A stretch of 64,000 bases of DNA from Toxotes chatareus. Its lineage: Eukaryota; Chordata; Actinopteri; Toxotidae. Below are positions 50,886-62,562 of the stretch, in pieces. Each line of letters opens with the position of its first letter. Within the stretch, counting starts at the first letter, position 1. A program made the position numbers and the translations under genes. The notes under the pieces were generated by a model. That model was not told where the DNA came from and did not search any database. It worked only from the letters and a program-made list of their open reading frames with translations. The stretch spans positions 18,710,864-18,774,863 of the forward strand of contig CM028884.1 in assembly GCA_016801885.1 (NCBI GenBank), written 5' to 3'.

Positions 50886-51066
50886 CAAACACAGCTTTCA
50901 CCCGGTCTGCATGTGCTTTGTGCAGAAAATGTCCGGTGAACTTGCAGCCAGCTCGGTGTTCGTCTGTGAGAGCTCTTTTCCTGCTTTCAAAGTTCCCACG
51001 GAAAGCGGAGGACCACCCAGCGGCGCCGAGCACGACGCCGATTAGCTGCGCGGAGCTCATTTGCAT
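50886..51066 (-). other. Possible antisense first exon opposite the pde8 promoter
   Basis: In a CpG-richer stretch the minus strand has an ORF from ATG at 51066 (MQMSSAQLIGVVLGAAGWSS...) to a good donor, TTTG followed by gtgagt, at 50886/50885. Composition differs from the A/T-rich surroundings. No downstream minus-strand exon was identified and I do not recognise the protein. It may be a divergent transcript from a bidirectional promoter, or chance. Confidence 0.25.
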
Positions 51067-52417
51067 TAACGTCAGTAAAGGCTGTAGGTCAATCCTTGCG
51101 GGTGCTTTTATTGGATGTGCCGCTGTCAAGCAGTGCTGAAGAATTGGAAGGGCAAACGCCAGAAACGGCAGAGAAAAGACAAACATAAAATCAGCATTAT
51201 GTAGCTCGATTCTGCCTTACCTCCGCCCTCGTCAACCTTAAACAATCCTGCCGTCCGCGATTCTAGATCCGAAACTTGCGGACACGGAGCGGTCTTGTTT
51301 TTCTTTTCTTTTTTTTTTTTTTTTTTTTTTAGATTTTTTTTCTCTGTGTGTCTCTCAAGCGATTGCATTCTCCAGAGGTGGTACCTCCACATAGTCCGAT
51401 CTGACAGCTTCTACATCCTTTTTTTTTCCTCCAGAATGAGAGAAAATCGTGGAGCCTGGTAACACTGTAGCCAATTGCACCCGGGTTTGGACCTCTTAAA
51501 TCAAGCGGATCATCCTCAACCGGGCAGCGGATGCCTGAATGGAGATTGCAAGCCATCCACTAAGATTTCCCCGCTTCCTAAATTGGCGAATTTGGGGCTG
51601 ATAAATGGAGTGTTCCGTCGGACTACATGGCATTATGTTTTACGGAGGGTGTTTGACATCGGAGCGACCTGCCAGAATAACACTCTGCAGTGTGAATATT
51701 TCACCCTGTTGATGATGAACCGCTCAGGACTGGAGCAAAGTGTCGTGAGAACCGGTTTATGGCCCGTGTCTTGAGCTGAAGTGAGCAACCAGATTGTTAA
51801 AGGAGAGAGGGGGGTAAAAAAAAAAAAAAAAAAAAAAACAAGCATCATTTTTTGATGGCTCCGGGGTGGGGGAGGACGACTACACATGAAACCTTGGACA
51901 CAAAAAATGGATAAAACTATTGCATGAAGCTGGCGAGGGGGACTGCATGGTGTGTTTTTCGGCCTACTTGATAACAGTGAAGTTGAGGGAAAAGGAGAAA
52001 ATGGTGATGTGGTACGAAGAAGGCGAGAAGAGGAGTCGGAGTGAGGGATAAAATCGTCCATGGGGATCTGAGCAGCCCAGCTGAAGAATAACGGAATCCA
52101 AGTTTTCGAGGATAAGACAGCTGCTTTGATTAAAGATCTCCAATTAACTTCATGTGAAAAACACAGGGAGGAAATCAGCTTCCTGGGGGTGGGGGATAGA
52201 AAGATATATTATTCATGCCTTGTGTTAGAGTAATTGGAGAACCGGCTTTGCTGTGGCCTAGATGATACATATATATGTATTTATAAATATTTTAAAAAAT
52301 GAAACCTTAGGAGGAAGAGTGGACCTTAAAAACACAAAAAGAGAGGGCGAATGACACTCGGGTAGCCTCAAAGTAAAGCACTTGCGCAAAAAGAAAAAGG
52401 CTGAAGTGGGTTGAAGC
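50940..52417 (+). promoter_or_regulatory. Promoter and long 5' leader region of pde8
   Basis: The stretch 50930-51060 is clearly richer in CpG than its surroundings (gcggcgccgagcacgacgcc). From here to the ATG at 52418 the sequence holds several upstream ATGs and A/T homopolymers (poly-T 51308-51330, poly-A 51816-51838) but no conserved coding. No TATA box was recognised. The exact start site is not evident. Confidence 0.45.
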
Positions 52418-52570
52418 ATGGGCTGTGCTTCAAGTATTCATATCTCTGATAGGGTGGTCTACCACAGTGGAAAAGAGTCCGAGGATTCCCACTCACCCCA
52501 GCAGACTAATACCACTCAGCATCAAGGAAATCCTGCCTCGGGACTACCCCTAAAACCCCCGAGCTGCAAG
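52418..52570 (+). CDS. pde8a: PDE8-type cAMP phosphodiesterase, first coding exon (partial)
   Basis: The exon encodes 51 residues beginning MGCASSIHISDRVVYH and ends AAG followed by the donor gtgagg. Human PDE8A begins MGCAPSIHIS, with the same MGCA.SIHIS block, and Gly2/Cys3 form a myristoylation and palmitoylation signal that anchors the enzyme at membranes. PDE8 is a high-affinity, IBMX-insensitive cAMP phosphodiesterase with REC, PAS and HDc domains; all of those lie in later exons outside the window. The following ESEDSHSPQQT part is closer to PDE8B in its Ser-rich pattern. The 8A assignment rests mainly on linkage with other chromosome 15 genes, so pde8b is not excluded. Confidence 0.75.
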
Positions 52571-54504
52571 GTGAGGGAACCTACATATTGATTACATTTA
52601 CAGACACTGGGACAAAGGTGTTTAGTAGTGTGTGTGTTTGTGTGTGTGTTACATGCAGTTTGAAGTCTAAGAACATAAAGAACTATGCAGTTCCTGTAAT
52701 TATGATTTTTGGGACAACATTCAACAATAACTCCATAACCATAAGTTGCAGCTTATATTATATTCAGTAGCAATATTATAGTAAAATATACAGTGGATAT
52801 CTCCCAGGAGACTCTAGAAGGAGGGATGAATCCACTATAAATGTGAGTATTCAATGCAACAGGCACAGCCCCTATATTGCAGTTGATTTTTATATTTTTA
52901 AATAGAAATTGCTTTACTTTCTTTTGACCTCCTTTTAAATTCTGCCTGCTCTGACAGCTTTGTTGCTTTTTCTTTAATTAGAGGAACTAGACCATGATAC
53001 ACACTCAGTGAAAGGTCGTAGGGTCACAGGCCTCCACACTAACCTGAGGCATTGTTCTCTCTGTAGTTTTTATGTAAGAGTGGTGATAAGGCAAGCATTT
53101 GTCACAGTTTCCAGCTGCTTTACATATGCATGATATGTGTAATTTTACTGCTGGAGTCATGGACTTTATAGAACCAAATCTCAGCATGGAGCACTGAGCA
53201 CTTTCTCAGTTGACACAGCTTTGGCCTCTGCTTCACCTTTCTCTTTCTATCAGTTAAGCGTTTCAATAGGATGTCCTGTCTTGCGGGATCTTCTCAAGGC
53301 CTCATCTTTGTGTTTAATGCATAAAATTAGACACGTCATTTATAGAAACATTTAACTGTAAGTGTTTATAAAGTGGACAAGGACATGTGAGAGGAAAGAA
53401 GAAGTAGTTATCGAAAAGGACTGAGTGACATAATATCAAAAAGTTTGCCATCGGTGTGTTACATCATCACAAAAAAAAAAAAAAAAACAGTCCCATTTGT
53501 GTATTGGACCACAAATAATTACACTAACAGAGGATAACGAAATGTGCTGTGCCTGCTTGTATGCAGGGACTAAATTGGTGTTTCTAATCAAGATGATGAT
53601 GATTCTTGTTATTATTTGGCATTCATGTATTGTGTGAAAGGTTACACATACACATATGGACAGCCTATCCCTATTATTCACATTAACAGGCAGAATATGT
53701 GCTTTGATGTAATTTTTTTTTCTGCAAATTGTGAAGCGAATGTGTGGCTTCATTCTGTTTGTAGAAAACATAGTGGTTTAGCAATATTGATTGGAGTTAG
53801 CCTATAAGTTAGCCTATCTCTTAATGAAGAATAATGATGTAGAGGTGTGTAGGAGTGGCACATTCATAATAAAAACAAAAGGGGGCCCGTACTGTAATGT
53901 CTTCAGGCGTCTACAAACACAAAATATGTGTTTAAAAAAAAAAGTGTGATCTTGAGAATTTGGTAGTGCATGAGTGTGTCTGTGTATGTTTTCACGAGTA
54001 TGTGTGTGTTTGTCTGACAGACCGCAGGCTATTTGAGGGTCTCTGTCAAGCTGAATTTTGTGGCCAAATGTCACCGCAGGATGCAGTGAGAAGTCAGTGT
54101 GACAGATGCCCCCATGTCAGGACGCCCACTGTGCCTTAGATTGAATTAGTCCCCTGATTGAGTTAGACTAATGGTATACAAATCTCCCTCAGCTGGAAAT
54201 GGTTAATCCCTGTTCTTACTGTCCTGTGTGGTTGCCCCCAGTGAGTGGCCAGGTTTAAGTTTACCATAAGGTAAAGAAAAGTTATAGTTGCTCTCGCCAA
54301 AACTCATTCATGTTTGTGGCTCAGTGATACACACCATTGACTGTTCTGGAACTGTGTGTTTGCGCCACGTAGATTTAATAAGGTCTCTTGCAAAAAGCTT
54401 TAATATCTTTCATTTCATTTGGCAATAAAGACTTTGACAGATGTCACTGTTTTAATTTGAATTGGTAGAGCTGCACCTCATCCCTGCAGGTGTAACTAGA
54501 AAGT

Positions 54505-54836
54505 AGACCTGAAACGATTAGTTGATCAACCCATTAGTTGATTGATGGAAAATTAATCAATCATTTTGACAAGCATTCAGTGTGAAAGTAATATGTAAAG
54601 TCTGGTTCCGGCTTCTTCACTGTGAGGTTTTGTTGCTTTTATTTGTCACATGTGATTATAAATTCAATATCTTTGGGTTTTTGACTGTTGGTTGCATCAT
54701 ACTTTAGGAAACTGTAACTATGGAAAATGTTTTTGTTTTGTTTCTTGTTTTTTTTTCTCACTATTTTTAGACCAGACGATGAGTAAATAGTTGGCAGATT
54801 AATCAATAATGAAAATAATCATTAGCTGCAGCACTA
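54505..54836. repeat. 'acgattagttgatt' dispersed repeat, near full length
   Basis: Begins ctgaaacgattagttgatc and ends ttggcagattaatcaataat followed by cattagctgcagcac. Inside are ctggttccggcttcttcac and tatctttgggtttttgactg. The layout matches a repeat common in teleost genomes; a 3' half is at 50640 and a worn trace at 10160. Confidence 0.7.
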
Positions 54837-55296
54837 GTAGAACATAAATTAGATCCACATCATCAAATAGTTTGTGTGTCTAATTATTATGTGCTTTGCT
54901 TTTAGGCTCTGTGTGCATGTTTGTGCCCTGGCTTGTGTCATTGTGATTCTGAAGGGAGCACACACATTCATCCCCTAAAGGATAGTAATAATCACCCACA
55001 TCTACACACAGCAGGCAGTAGCTACAGCAAAGTGCATAAGTTTAGTGTATTACAAAACTGAATTAAGCAAATGTTAAAAACGTGCTGTATCTTTGCTTAC
55101 TTTTTTTTTTTTTTTTTACAATTTTTTTAACAACAAAAGAGAATGTGGTGGGGCGAGAACATGTGCAGGCATCTACAGTGTGAGAAAGATTCAATAGAAG
55201 TTTGGGAGTGTGATGTGAGTCTTTGTCAAGGGTACGTTACCATCTGGGCCACTCTTGTGATGATAAGGCTCAAGTACAAGGTCCTGTGATAGTAGG

Positions 55297-55301
<5 letters not shown>

Positions 55302-55347
<46 letters not shown>
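55302..55347. repeat. (GT)23 microsatellite
   Basis: Uninterrupted TG dinucleotides, 46 bases, in the pde8 intron. Confidence 0.98.
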
Positions 55348-55350
<3 letters not shown>

Positions 55351-55902
55351 ATATAGGGCCAAAGAGACAGAGACAGACCTCAGCCAAACACAACACCATT
55401 TATCTGGCCTTGACTTTTCCAGTCTGATTGCCCCCACTCAAGGAAATCAAGTAGCTCTCCCCCCTGCACAGCAAATGTAGAATCAGTTTTACCGTTACCT
55501 CTTACTATAAATGGAAAAGGGCAGTAAAAGGTGCTAAGCTTATAAGTATCTGGAGAGTAAAACCATCTTGCTTGGTGCCTGATGCCAGCCTCAGCATGCA
55601 TTAACATAAGTGGTGGAATCACTCAGCCATACCTCAGACTTCCCCCCATTAAACCCTCCCATCCCCAGAAGTGACAAGGCACACAAGGTTGCTTTTCTAA
55701 ACTAAAGCCTCAGTTGGGAAACACTTAACTGTTGCTAACGCAGCACGGAGCTTAAAAAGTCTCTGAACCAAACACCTCATGTGATACATCTTACTTAGTT
55801 TTAAGGAGCATGTAGTAAGATATGATACACCGCTGACCTGGGCAGCCTCTCTCCATTTGTCAGTTTTCTCTCCCACCATTTTTTTGTGTGCTCTCTGGTC
55901 AG

Positions 55903-55905
<3 letters not shown>

Positions 55906-55966
<61 letters not shown>
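55906..55966. repeat. (GT)30 microsatellite
   Basis: Uninterrupted TG dinucleotides, about 61 bases. A (TC)n run follows at about 56097-56116. Likely highly polymorphic. Confidence 0.98.
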
Positions 55967-55968
<2 letters not shown>

Positions 55969-56582
55969 AGTCTAAGTTGAGAGTCATTGGGTAATTTATT
56001 CCAGAGGAGGGCAAAGGCTTAGCATGGTGATGAATTAATCCACTGTGCTTTTTCTACTGGCTGAGAGGAAGAGGACTGATATTGGCTCTTTTTCTTTCTC
56101 TCTCTCTCTCTCTCTTTCACTTTCTTTCATTTGGCTATCAAATTCTCTGTGCTCTTCCCCTTCTGTTTCTCCTGCTCTATAAAAACTTTTGTTCTTAGAT
56201 ATTACTCTCCGGATGCCCAAAGTTAATACATTTGTCTCCATTTAACTGACAGCTGTTTTTAATCTTCACAATCACATATGATTTAATTGACAATAGGGGC
56301 ACTCTCCCCCTGTGCACCCATAGAAATTTCATCATTCAGTTGACTTCAGTGGCCTCTCTGTTGTCTTTGTCTTTACAGCTGCTGATTGTATCAAGTGATG
56401 GACTATGCTAATCTGTGTCTATCAAGGATGTCATGTCTGTATGTACAATGGTCTTTTATGGCTCAAACCATGGCACTAACCCCTGGCACACTGCCATAGT
56501 TAGCTGTTTGATTCCCAGTGGGGCATACTTTTGGTGCTCTAAGGCACTGTGGACAAAAGCACCCAAACAGCACATGTATGTT

Positions 56583-57147
56583 AAGGGAATAGTTTGACAT
56601 GTTGATTGTACACTTACCGTTCATGCAGAGTCAGATGATAAGATTGACACCGCTTTCATGTCTGTTGCTGGAGCCTGCAGAAGCAGTTAGCATATCCTAG
56701 CACAAAGATTAGAAACTGGGGGAAACATAGCTCTGACTCTGTCCAAAAGGATCAAAAGTCTCCTACCAGTACCTCTAAAGCTCACTAATATGTTGTGTTT
56801 TGCGGCCCTGATGAGACGTGTCTGGTCCTGTCCAAGAAGTAGCTCACATAAAATGGTGAAATGTCGTTTTTACTCTTCAGTTTTTTTTGTTTTTTTTTTG
56901 TTTTTTTTTTAAAACAAATAAAATATAACATGTTAATGAGTGATCTTTAGAGGTGCTGATTTTGTTACATCTGGATAGAGCCAGGCTATCTGTATCCCAT
57001 TTCCAGTCTTTATCCTAAGTTAAGCTAATTGGCTCCTACCTGTAACTTCATATTTAATGGAGAGTGGTATCAATCATCTCATCGATCTTTTGTCCAGAGA
57101 CAAGTGGATACTTCCATAACTTTCCCAAACTATCTAACTATTCCTTT
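56583..57147. mobile_element. Fold-back MITE family, copy 2 (both arms)
   Basis: The left arm starts aagggaatagtttgacat and the right arm ends atctaactattccttt, inverted copies of each other. Inner blocks also pair: left gattagaaactgggggaaa and ctctgactctgtcc against right ggatagagccaggctatc and catttccagtctttatccta; both arms also carry acctctaaagctcact or its complement near the loop. The loop is T-rich (about 56880-56910). No ORF is present, so movement would need another element's transposase. Confidence 0.85.
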
Positions 57148-58424
57148 GAGATTGATATATTTCTCTTTTTTTGTCCTACTTTTAAATTCACTCACATAAA
57201 AAGAAACTTCCCAAACTACCTGAATACAGCCTTTAAATATGACTTAAGCTGTTCATTATGTTTTATTTAAACAAAACATCAGCTGCAGTGTGACCCTGTA
57301 TTTCCCTTCCTGTCTGGAGTGGCTGCAGGGGCAGTAAGGGGGTAATTTTTATTTATTTTTTTGCAATGTCATTTATCTCCACTGCCACATGAGCAGAAGG
57401 AGTTAAGAGGAAGCGAGATGGGCTGCACCCACAGTGGGATTGATGAATTGGCAGCTCAAGAGTTTGTCACCATACAAGATGTTTGTTAATAGCAGGATGT
57501 GTCCAAGAGTTCATGGTTTAACGTGTTAACACAGTTTTTATGCATTTTATTTCCCAGAACCGGTTTATTCTTGAGCATTAAGCATTTCCAGTACTTGATG
57601 TAATGACACCACTACAGACAGCGTGAGTGTTGATCCTGTGTAGAAATCAAATTAGGATAATATAATAAATCCCTTTGTCACCTTGAGTGTAGATACAGTG
57701 GGTCTCTTCATCTCTGAGAGCTTGCTCACTTATGAGGTGTCACTTGGGTGCATGTACTTATGAAACAGAACCTCCCATTGTTTTTGAAATAGTCTTAACA
57801 AATAAGTCCACATTCAAGGCTTGTTCTGCTCCCCCTCCAGGTTAAGAATTTAATATCATAAGGTCAGCATGTGATAGTTTCATGAGATTATGGAAATGGT
57901 ATTCTTCCAAAACAAGGCACTGCAAGCGTTTACTTTGTAGCAGCGCTCTCTGTTCTGTTTGAAGCTCACAGGAATGTAGATGTGAGTGGGCCCAGGTTCA
58001 CTGGTGGCCTTTTAAGCTCCTCCTCAACCGTCTCTCCCAATTTCTGTGCTTTCTTAGCTCTGAGCATCTGCAGTGGTTGCAGTCATGCTACCGATGTGTG
58101 TTTCACGTATAGCTTGCTGCTCCGCGCATCTAGACTTTTAGGGCTGACTGGGCTGGAAACCACTAGCATGAGGCAAAGTGGGAGAGGTGATAATTCTTAC
58201 AAAACAGTCTTATGTTAGAGCCCTTCTAGGTTTGCAATTCTTCTGAATTTCCTTTAGTCTGTTGACTGTTGTATCTAAAACACATAACACTTTATAAATA
58301 AATAATACATTTAAGAAAAAGTTGGATTATAAATAAAATATATACATATAAGTTAGTTTTGGCGAACAGATATAAACCATATTTTATAGTGTTCCATTAG
58401 TATACCTTCTTTTGCTGGCTGATT

Positions 58425-58681
58425 CCCTCTGTTTCCAGTCTTTACACTAAGCTAAGCTAACTGGATGCTGGCTGTAGCTTCATATTTACTTCTTAGATGC
58501 AAGAGTGTTATTGATCTTGTCGTCTAACTCTCAGCAAGAAATCAAAAAATGTGTCCCAGAATTTAATACTGTTCCATAAAGATTGAGTTATAGATGTCCA
58601 AAAAGAATGTAACATATGGTTTTGCAAACGTTTTTCTATATATTTAAGTTTCTTTGCCATGTTTCCAACTATTCCTTTGAC
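58425..58681. mobile_element. Fold-back MITE family, copy 3 (right arm, interrupted)
   Basis: Contains ctgtttccagtctttacact, aagctaagctaactgg, gctgtagcttcatatttact and the terminal aactattcctttga. Between about 58560 and 58655 lies roughly 95 bases absent from the copy at 56583-57147. The left arm is missing. Confidence 0.75.
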
Positions 58682-61081
58682 TCTTCTCTTCCCCTCAGCC
58701 TTTGGCAGTCAGCAAAAACTACTGAGTCTCTTTGTTCATTGGTCACAGCCATTTACTGTTTTAGGTGAAGTTTCAAATGATTTTTCATGTGAATGCACCC
58801 TTCAGTGTATTCACATCAGTGAGGTCTATACTAAGATCTCTCAAGGTCTTAATCCCTCACTTAAGAGTGCTTTTTGAAAAGTACACCATGTACAGAACAC
58901 ACCATCATTGGCCCTCCAAAGGAAGGGTTCACCTGAGACTAATTTTTCTTGCATAGTGTCACAGTGTCAGTATCCATAAGCATTTTTTGTTTTTTGTACG
59001 GTACAGTATGTTGAAAGACTCTTCCTGGAGTACAAAGCACCAGAAATTGGTAGATTTAGTGTTAAAAAACCTGTTAAACCTGATGGGTATTTCACTGCAA
59101 AATATGGCAGCTGATCCACAACTATTTTAAAATCAGAATTCTCCTGAGGCTTTTACTTCTTTTTACTGCCTTTCTTCACTATAGAAGCACTGAGAAGACA
59201 AGAGCCTCGCTGGAATTAAGTGAACAGGCCTGCAGCTTATTGGCTGTAGTAAACACGCAAGACACTCATTCACCTGCTGAACACCACATTAAGCCAGCAG
59301 TGCTTGTCTCCTTCCTTGTTTAAATGGACACAGTTATGACGCAAAACTCTCTGGAGTGTGTCCGGCCTTTTGCTCGGAAGATATACTGTACCCTCAGCTG
59401 ATATATCCCTCACAATTTTTACGGGGCAGAGCGCAGATGGTGCACATAGTTCTTGTAGTGTGAGATGTGTGGCTGCAAGGACACATTTTCGGGTCAGTAC
59501 AACAATTCAGTCTGAAGCTTAACTCACGTTTTGACCTTCCACTAAACAATAACAACGACAATAATAATATAGACTGGTCACTTCCCTGTCTTGGTCACTT
59601 TTTTTTGAGTTTTCTCTGATGTGACTTTCACTCCTGCAGAGATCAGGCCTCATCATACATAAAAGAAAACATAATAAGGATACTTAAATGTAAGAGAACT
59701 GTAACACTCTAAACCATTTGACATGCAAATGGACTGCATGAAGAAACGGGAAGTGAGCCTGTCTGCACTTCTTAGCTCAAGCATGAAAGTCAAGTCTAAA
59801 TGTACGTATGTTTGTATTGGCCTGCAACATTTGGGCTTTTGATATGTCAAAACCGCCTTTTCCCCACTAAGATCCATAGGTCAAGACGAGTATATCCGAT
59901 GTGGTCTGGTTAGTTTTAGCCAAAGAAAATTAAATACACATTGCTCAGCTTCTGTAGAGTCAAACTTTGGGCACTGTGACAAATTTTTGTATGCTCCATA
60001 TTTTTTGGGCTTTGACTTGATTATATTTAAGTCAGTCCCACTTATCCTGTTGCCACCAAGCACATTAACGCAATCAGACACCACGGAAACCATAGGAGAG
60101 CAGGGGATGTGTCAGTGGAAACTATGAGAATATATTCCCCAGTAAAAATAATTTGCTTGCATGCGAGGAACAATGAAGGACATTCTTATTAGTTTCTAAT
60201 AGTAGTGAATCAATAGTTAAAACATTCCTGCCCGTCTGTGAAAAGCACCATTGTCATTTATTATACCTGTTGCACCTGCCTGATTACATTCCTCACAGGT
60301 TGTCTGTTTTGGTTGTGTGCAGTGTACCAGAATAGCTGCTTGTAGCAATATGAAATGTTACTCTGTATTACACATAACACAGATAATGCATTAAAGCATT
60401 TGCTGATTTTCACCTTCACATTCTTCTTGCTAATATCTGCATACAGTCATAGTTCAATCTGTCCGTTCCCCTTTTCCTACCGTTCCTACCATTTCTACAT
60501 AAGCTTCCACACAGCTTCCACACATTTTCTTGGATAAATATTCCATAAACGGTAAACGTGAAGCCTTAAATTTCATTTTGTTAGAGCTTGTTTTTTATTG
60601 TTGTTTTGTTTTTGTTTTTTATCTCTACTGAGTGTTGGCTTATCAGTGCTGCATCATATCACTCCCCATTTAACTGTCAGTCATCCGTGACCCACAGGAA
60701 AATATCTGAAGCCTTTGCCAGAAAATTGTTCACATTCATTTCCATTCAGTTAATTCTAACCCTAGTGAAATATTTCACTACAGTAAGTTCAGTGGTCTTT
60801 AAACTTCAACAACTGTTCAGTGCGGATTGGATTTCACAGGTGTGTGTTAGGTTGCTTACAAAGAGAAACATCATTTATGATAAAATTTAATGGCTCTATT
60901 CGACTATCTTTTTTTCATTATTACTTTTTTTTGTTTACTACTGAAAACATTTATTTGATACCTATAACCCATGTATTTTAATAATGAAGCAGGATTTTTT
61001 GCAAAAAATCTGGGATTTGGGTCTATGTGTGTTTACAAACTTCCATGAATGTGTGCACTGCCATGCAGGCATGCAGATCCT

Positions 61082-61101
61082 TGTGTGTGTGTGTGTGTGT
61101 T
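61082..61101. repeat. Short (GT)n run
   Basis: About ten TG units in the pde8 intron. Confidence 0.9.
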
Positions 61102-62239
61102 TAAATAGAGTATGGTTTGTGTGCCAAGCCCCAGCCCTGGTGATCCAGCTCGTGTCACTCACTGATCCCTCACGCAACAGTGACATCAGTGCTCCTGTTT
61201 TAGCAGGTGAAGAGGAGGGGGAGTCCGGTGATTATCTAATGCTCTCACAGCCATCTGAAGAGCCCCGGAGAACCGCTTCTGGTATTTTCAAAAACATCTA
61301 AGCTGTTGTGTAGAGGTGGAGCCACACAGTGTTGCAGATAGCGCAGGGGTGGTGTTGCCGCGGTGGGCGTATTGCTAGTTCTAATCCTCACTTTAGGCCA
61401 CAGGCCTGGTGAGGTAATTAAGATTGTTCAGTTGTGTATGGCTCTGGCAACAAAGTTACTGTAGACTAATGATCTCTTATTCAGGCCAGACAGTCTTCTT
61501 GTGTAGCTTGTTGTTTGTACTCTGCTTGTGTTGTTGTCATGTATTTGGCTGGCCTGAGAGGGAGGAGGGGCTGACTGCAATGGAAAGGTTCCCGGTAAGA
61601 TTACAGCACTCTGTAGTGTCACTGGACCAGGCAGTGTCCTTGTTAGACGTCCCAAGCTCCTTTAGCTTGTCCTTTTGATTTACTGGCCTTTGACCTTACC
61701 TGGAATGAGCTAAGAAAGGAAGGAGAATGCGAACTGCACGCGCCTGATCAACAGCTGCTTGTGGTTCACGGTGAAATTGACACTGATGGCAATCAGAGAC
61801 GCAGTAGGAAAAAGTTAAAGCATCTACAGTACAGCTGAGAAATGCAGGGGGACACAGTGAATGAAAAATATAAAGACATATTTATAAGTATTCTTTGGTG
61901 TGTTTCTATATGGTAGAATGGAAGTGTTAGTTACGAGGAGTAGGTGTGAATAAAAGGGAGATTGATACAGTCCAATACAGCACAGTAACAGTGGTGTTGA
62001 AGAAGGCTGCTGTGGGCAGAGGAAGAGGAGGAGGTTTAGTGAGGGGCTGCTCCACAGCCCTGGATAGCTTAGGATTGTCCAGGTCTTATGGGCATTTCAG
62101 GGTAATCTGGATAAGGACAGTAATACCTTGAAGGTGAGCATTGGAGAAAGTGCTCAGCTTCTCATGGATATGTCTTCTGCCTTTAATTAGTTTACACACA
62201 CCACTGGTAGATAGAGAGGACATCATCTACATCTCTCCT

Positions 62240-62562
62240 TTAAAGGGACACGCCGTCGATAAATGTATGCGTCTGTCTGTAGTTCTGGACTGAGGTTAAT
62301 AAAGTTCTGGGGGTTATATGGATTTGGACTTGAGGCTGTAAATTTATAACCAAAAGGTGCAAGGTTTGAAAAAGAAGCAGGCGTTTAGGAGGCAGGGAAC
62401 ATCCAATGAAAGATGCAGTTGCATTATGGGAAATGTAGGATCCAGTGTTCTTAGAGCTTGAAATATCTGAAGTTCTCTTGCTTTGATTTTAACCTTTTTT
62501 TTTAACCTAGCTCCCAACTTTATGAAAGTGCAATAATAAAAATTGCTGGATTACCCTTTTAA
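62240..62562. mobile_element. MITE with TTAA-type ends, copy 2
   Basis: Starts TTAAAGGGACACGCC and ends ttgctggattacccttttaa. It shares with the copy at 48266-48662 the internal phrases gttgcattatgggaaatgta and, near the right end, tttatgaaagtgcaataat next to aaattgctgga. About 75 bases shorter than copy 1; both lie in the same orientation. Confidence 0.7.

Noticed and set aside
51475..51774. Plus-strand ORF of 99 codons just before the pde8 exon
   Set aside because: No recognisable domain, in a leader region with many ATGs; the start is not followed by a donor in frame. Treated as 5' leader.
61202..61301. Open frame EEEGESGDYLMLSQPSEEP after an acceptor-like gttttagcag, as a possible second pde8 exon
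   Set aside because: The phase does not follow from exon 1 (which ends in phase 0 and would reach a stop quickly), the sequence does not match the conserved second exon of PDE8, and no donor follows before the stop.
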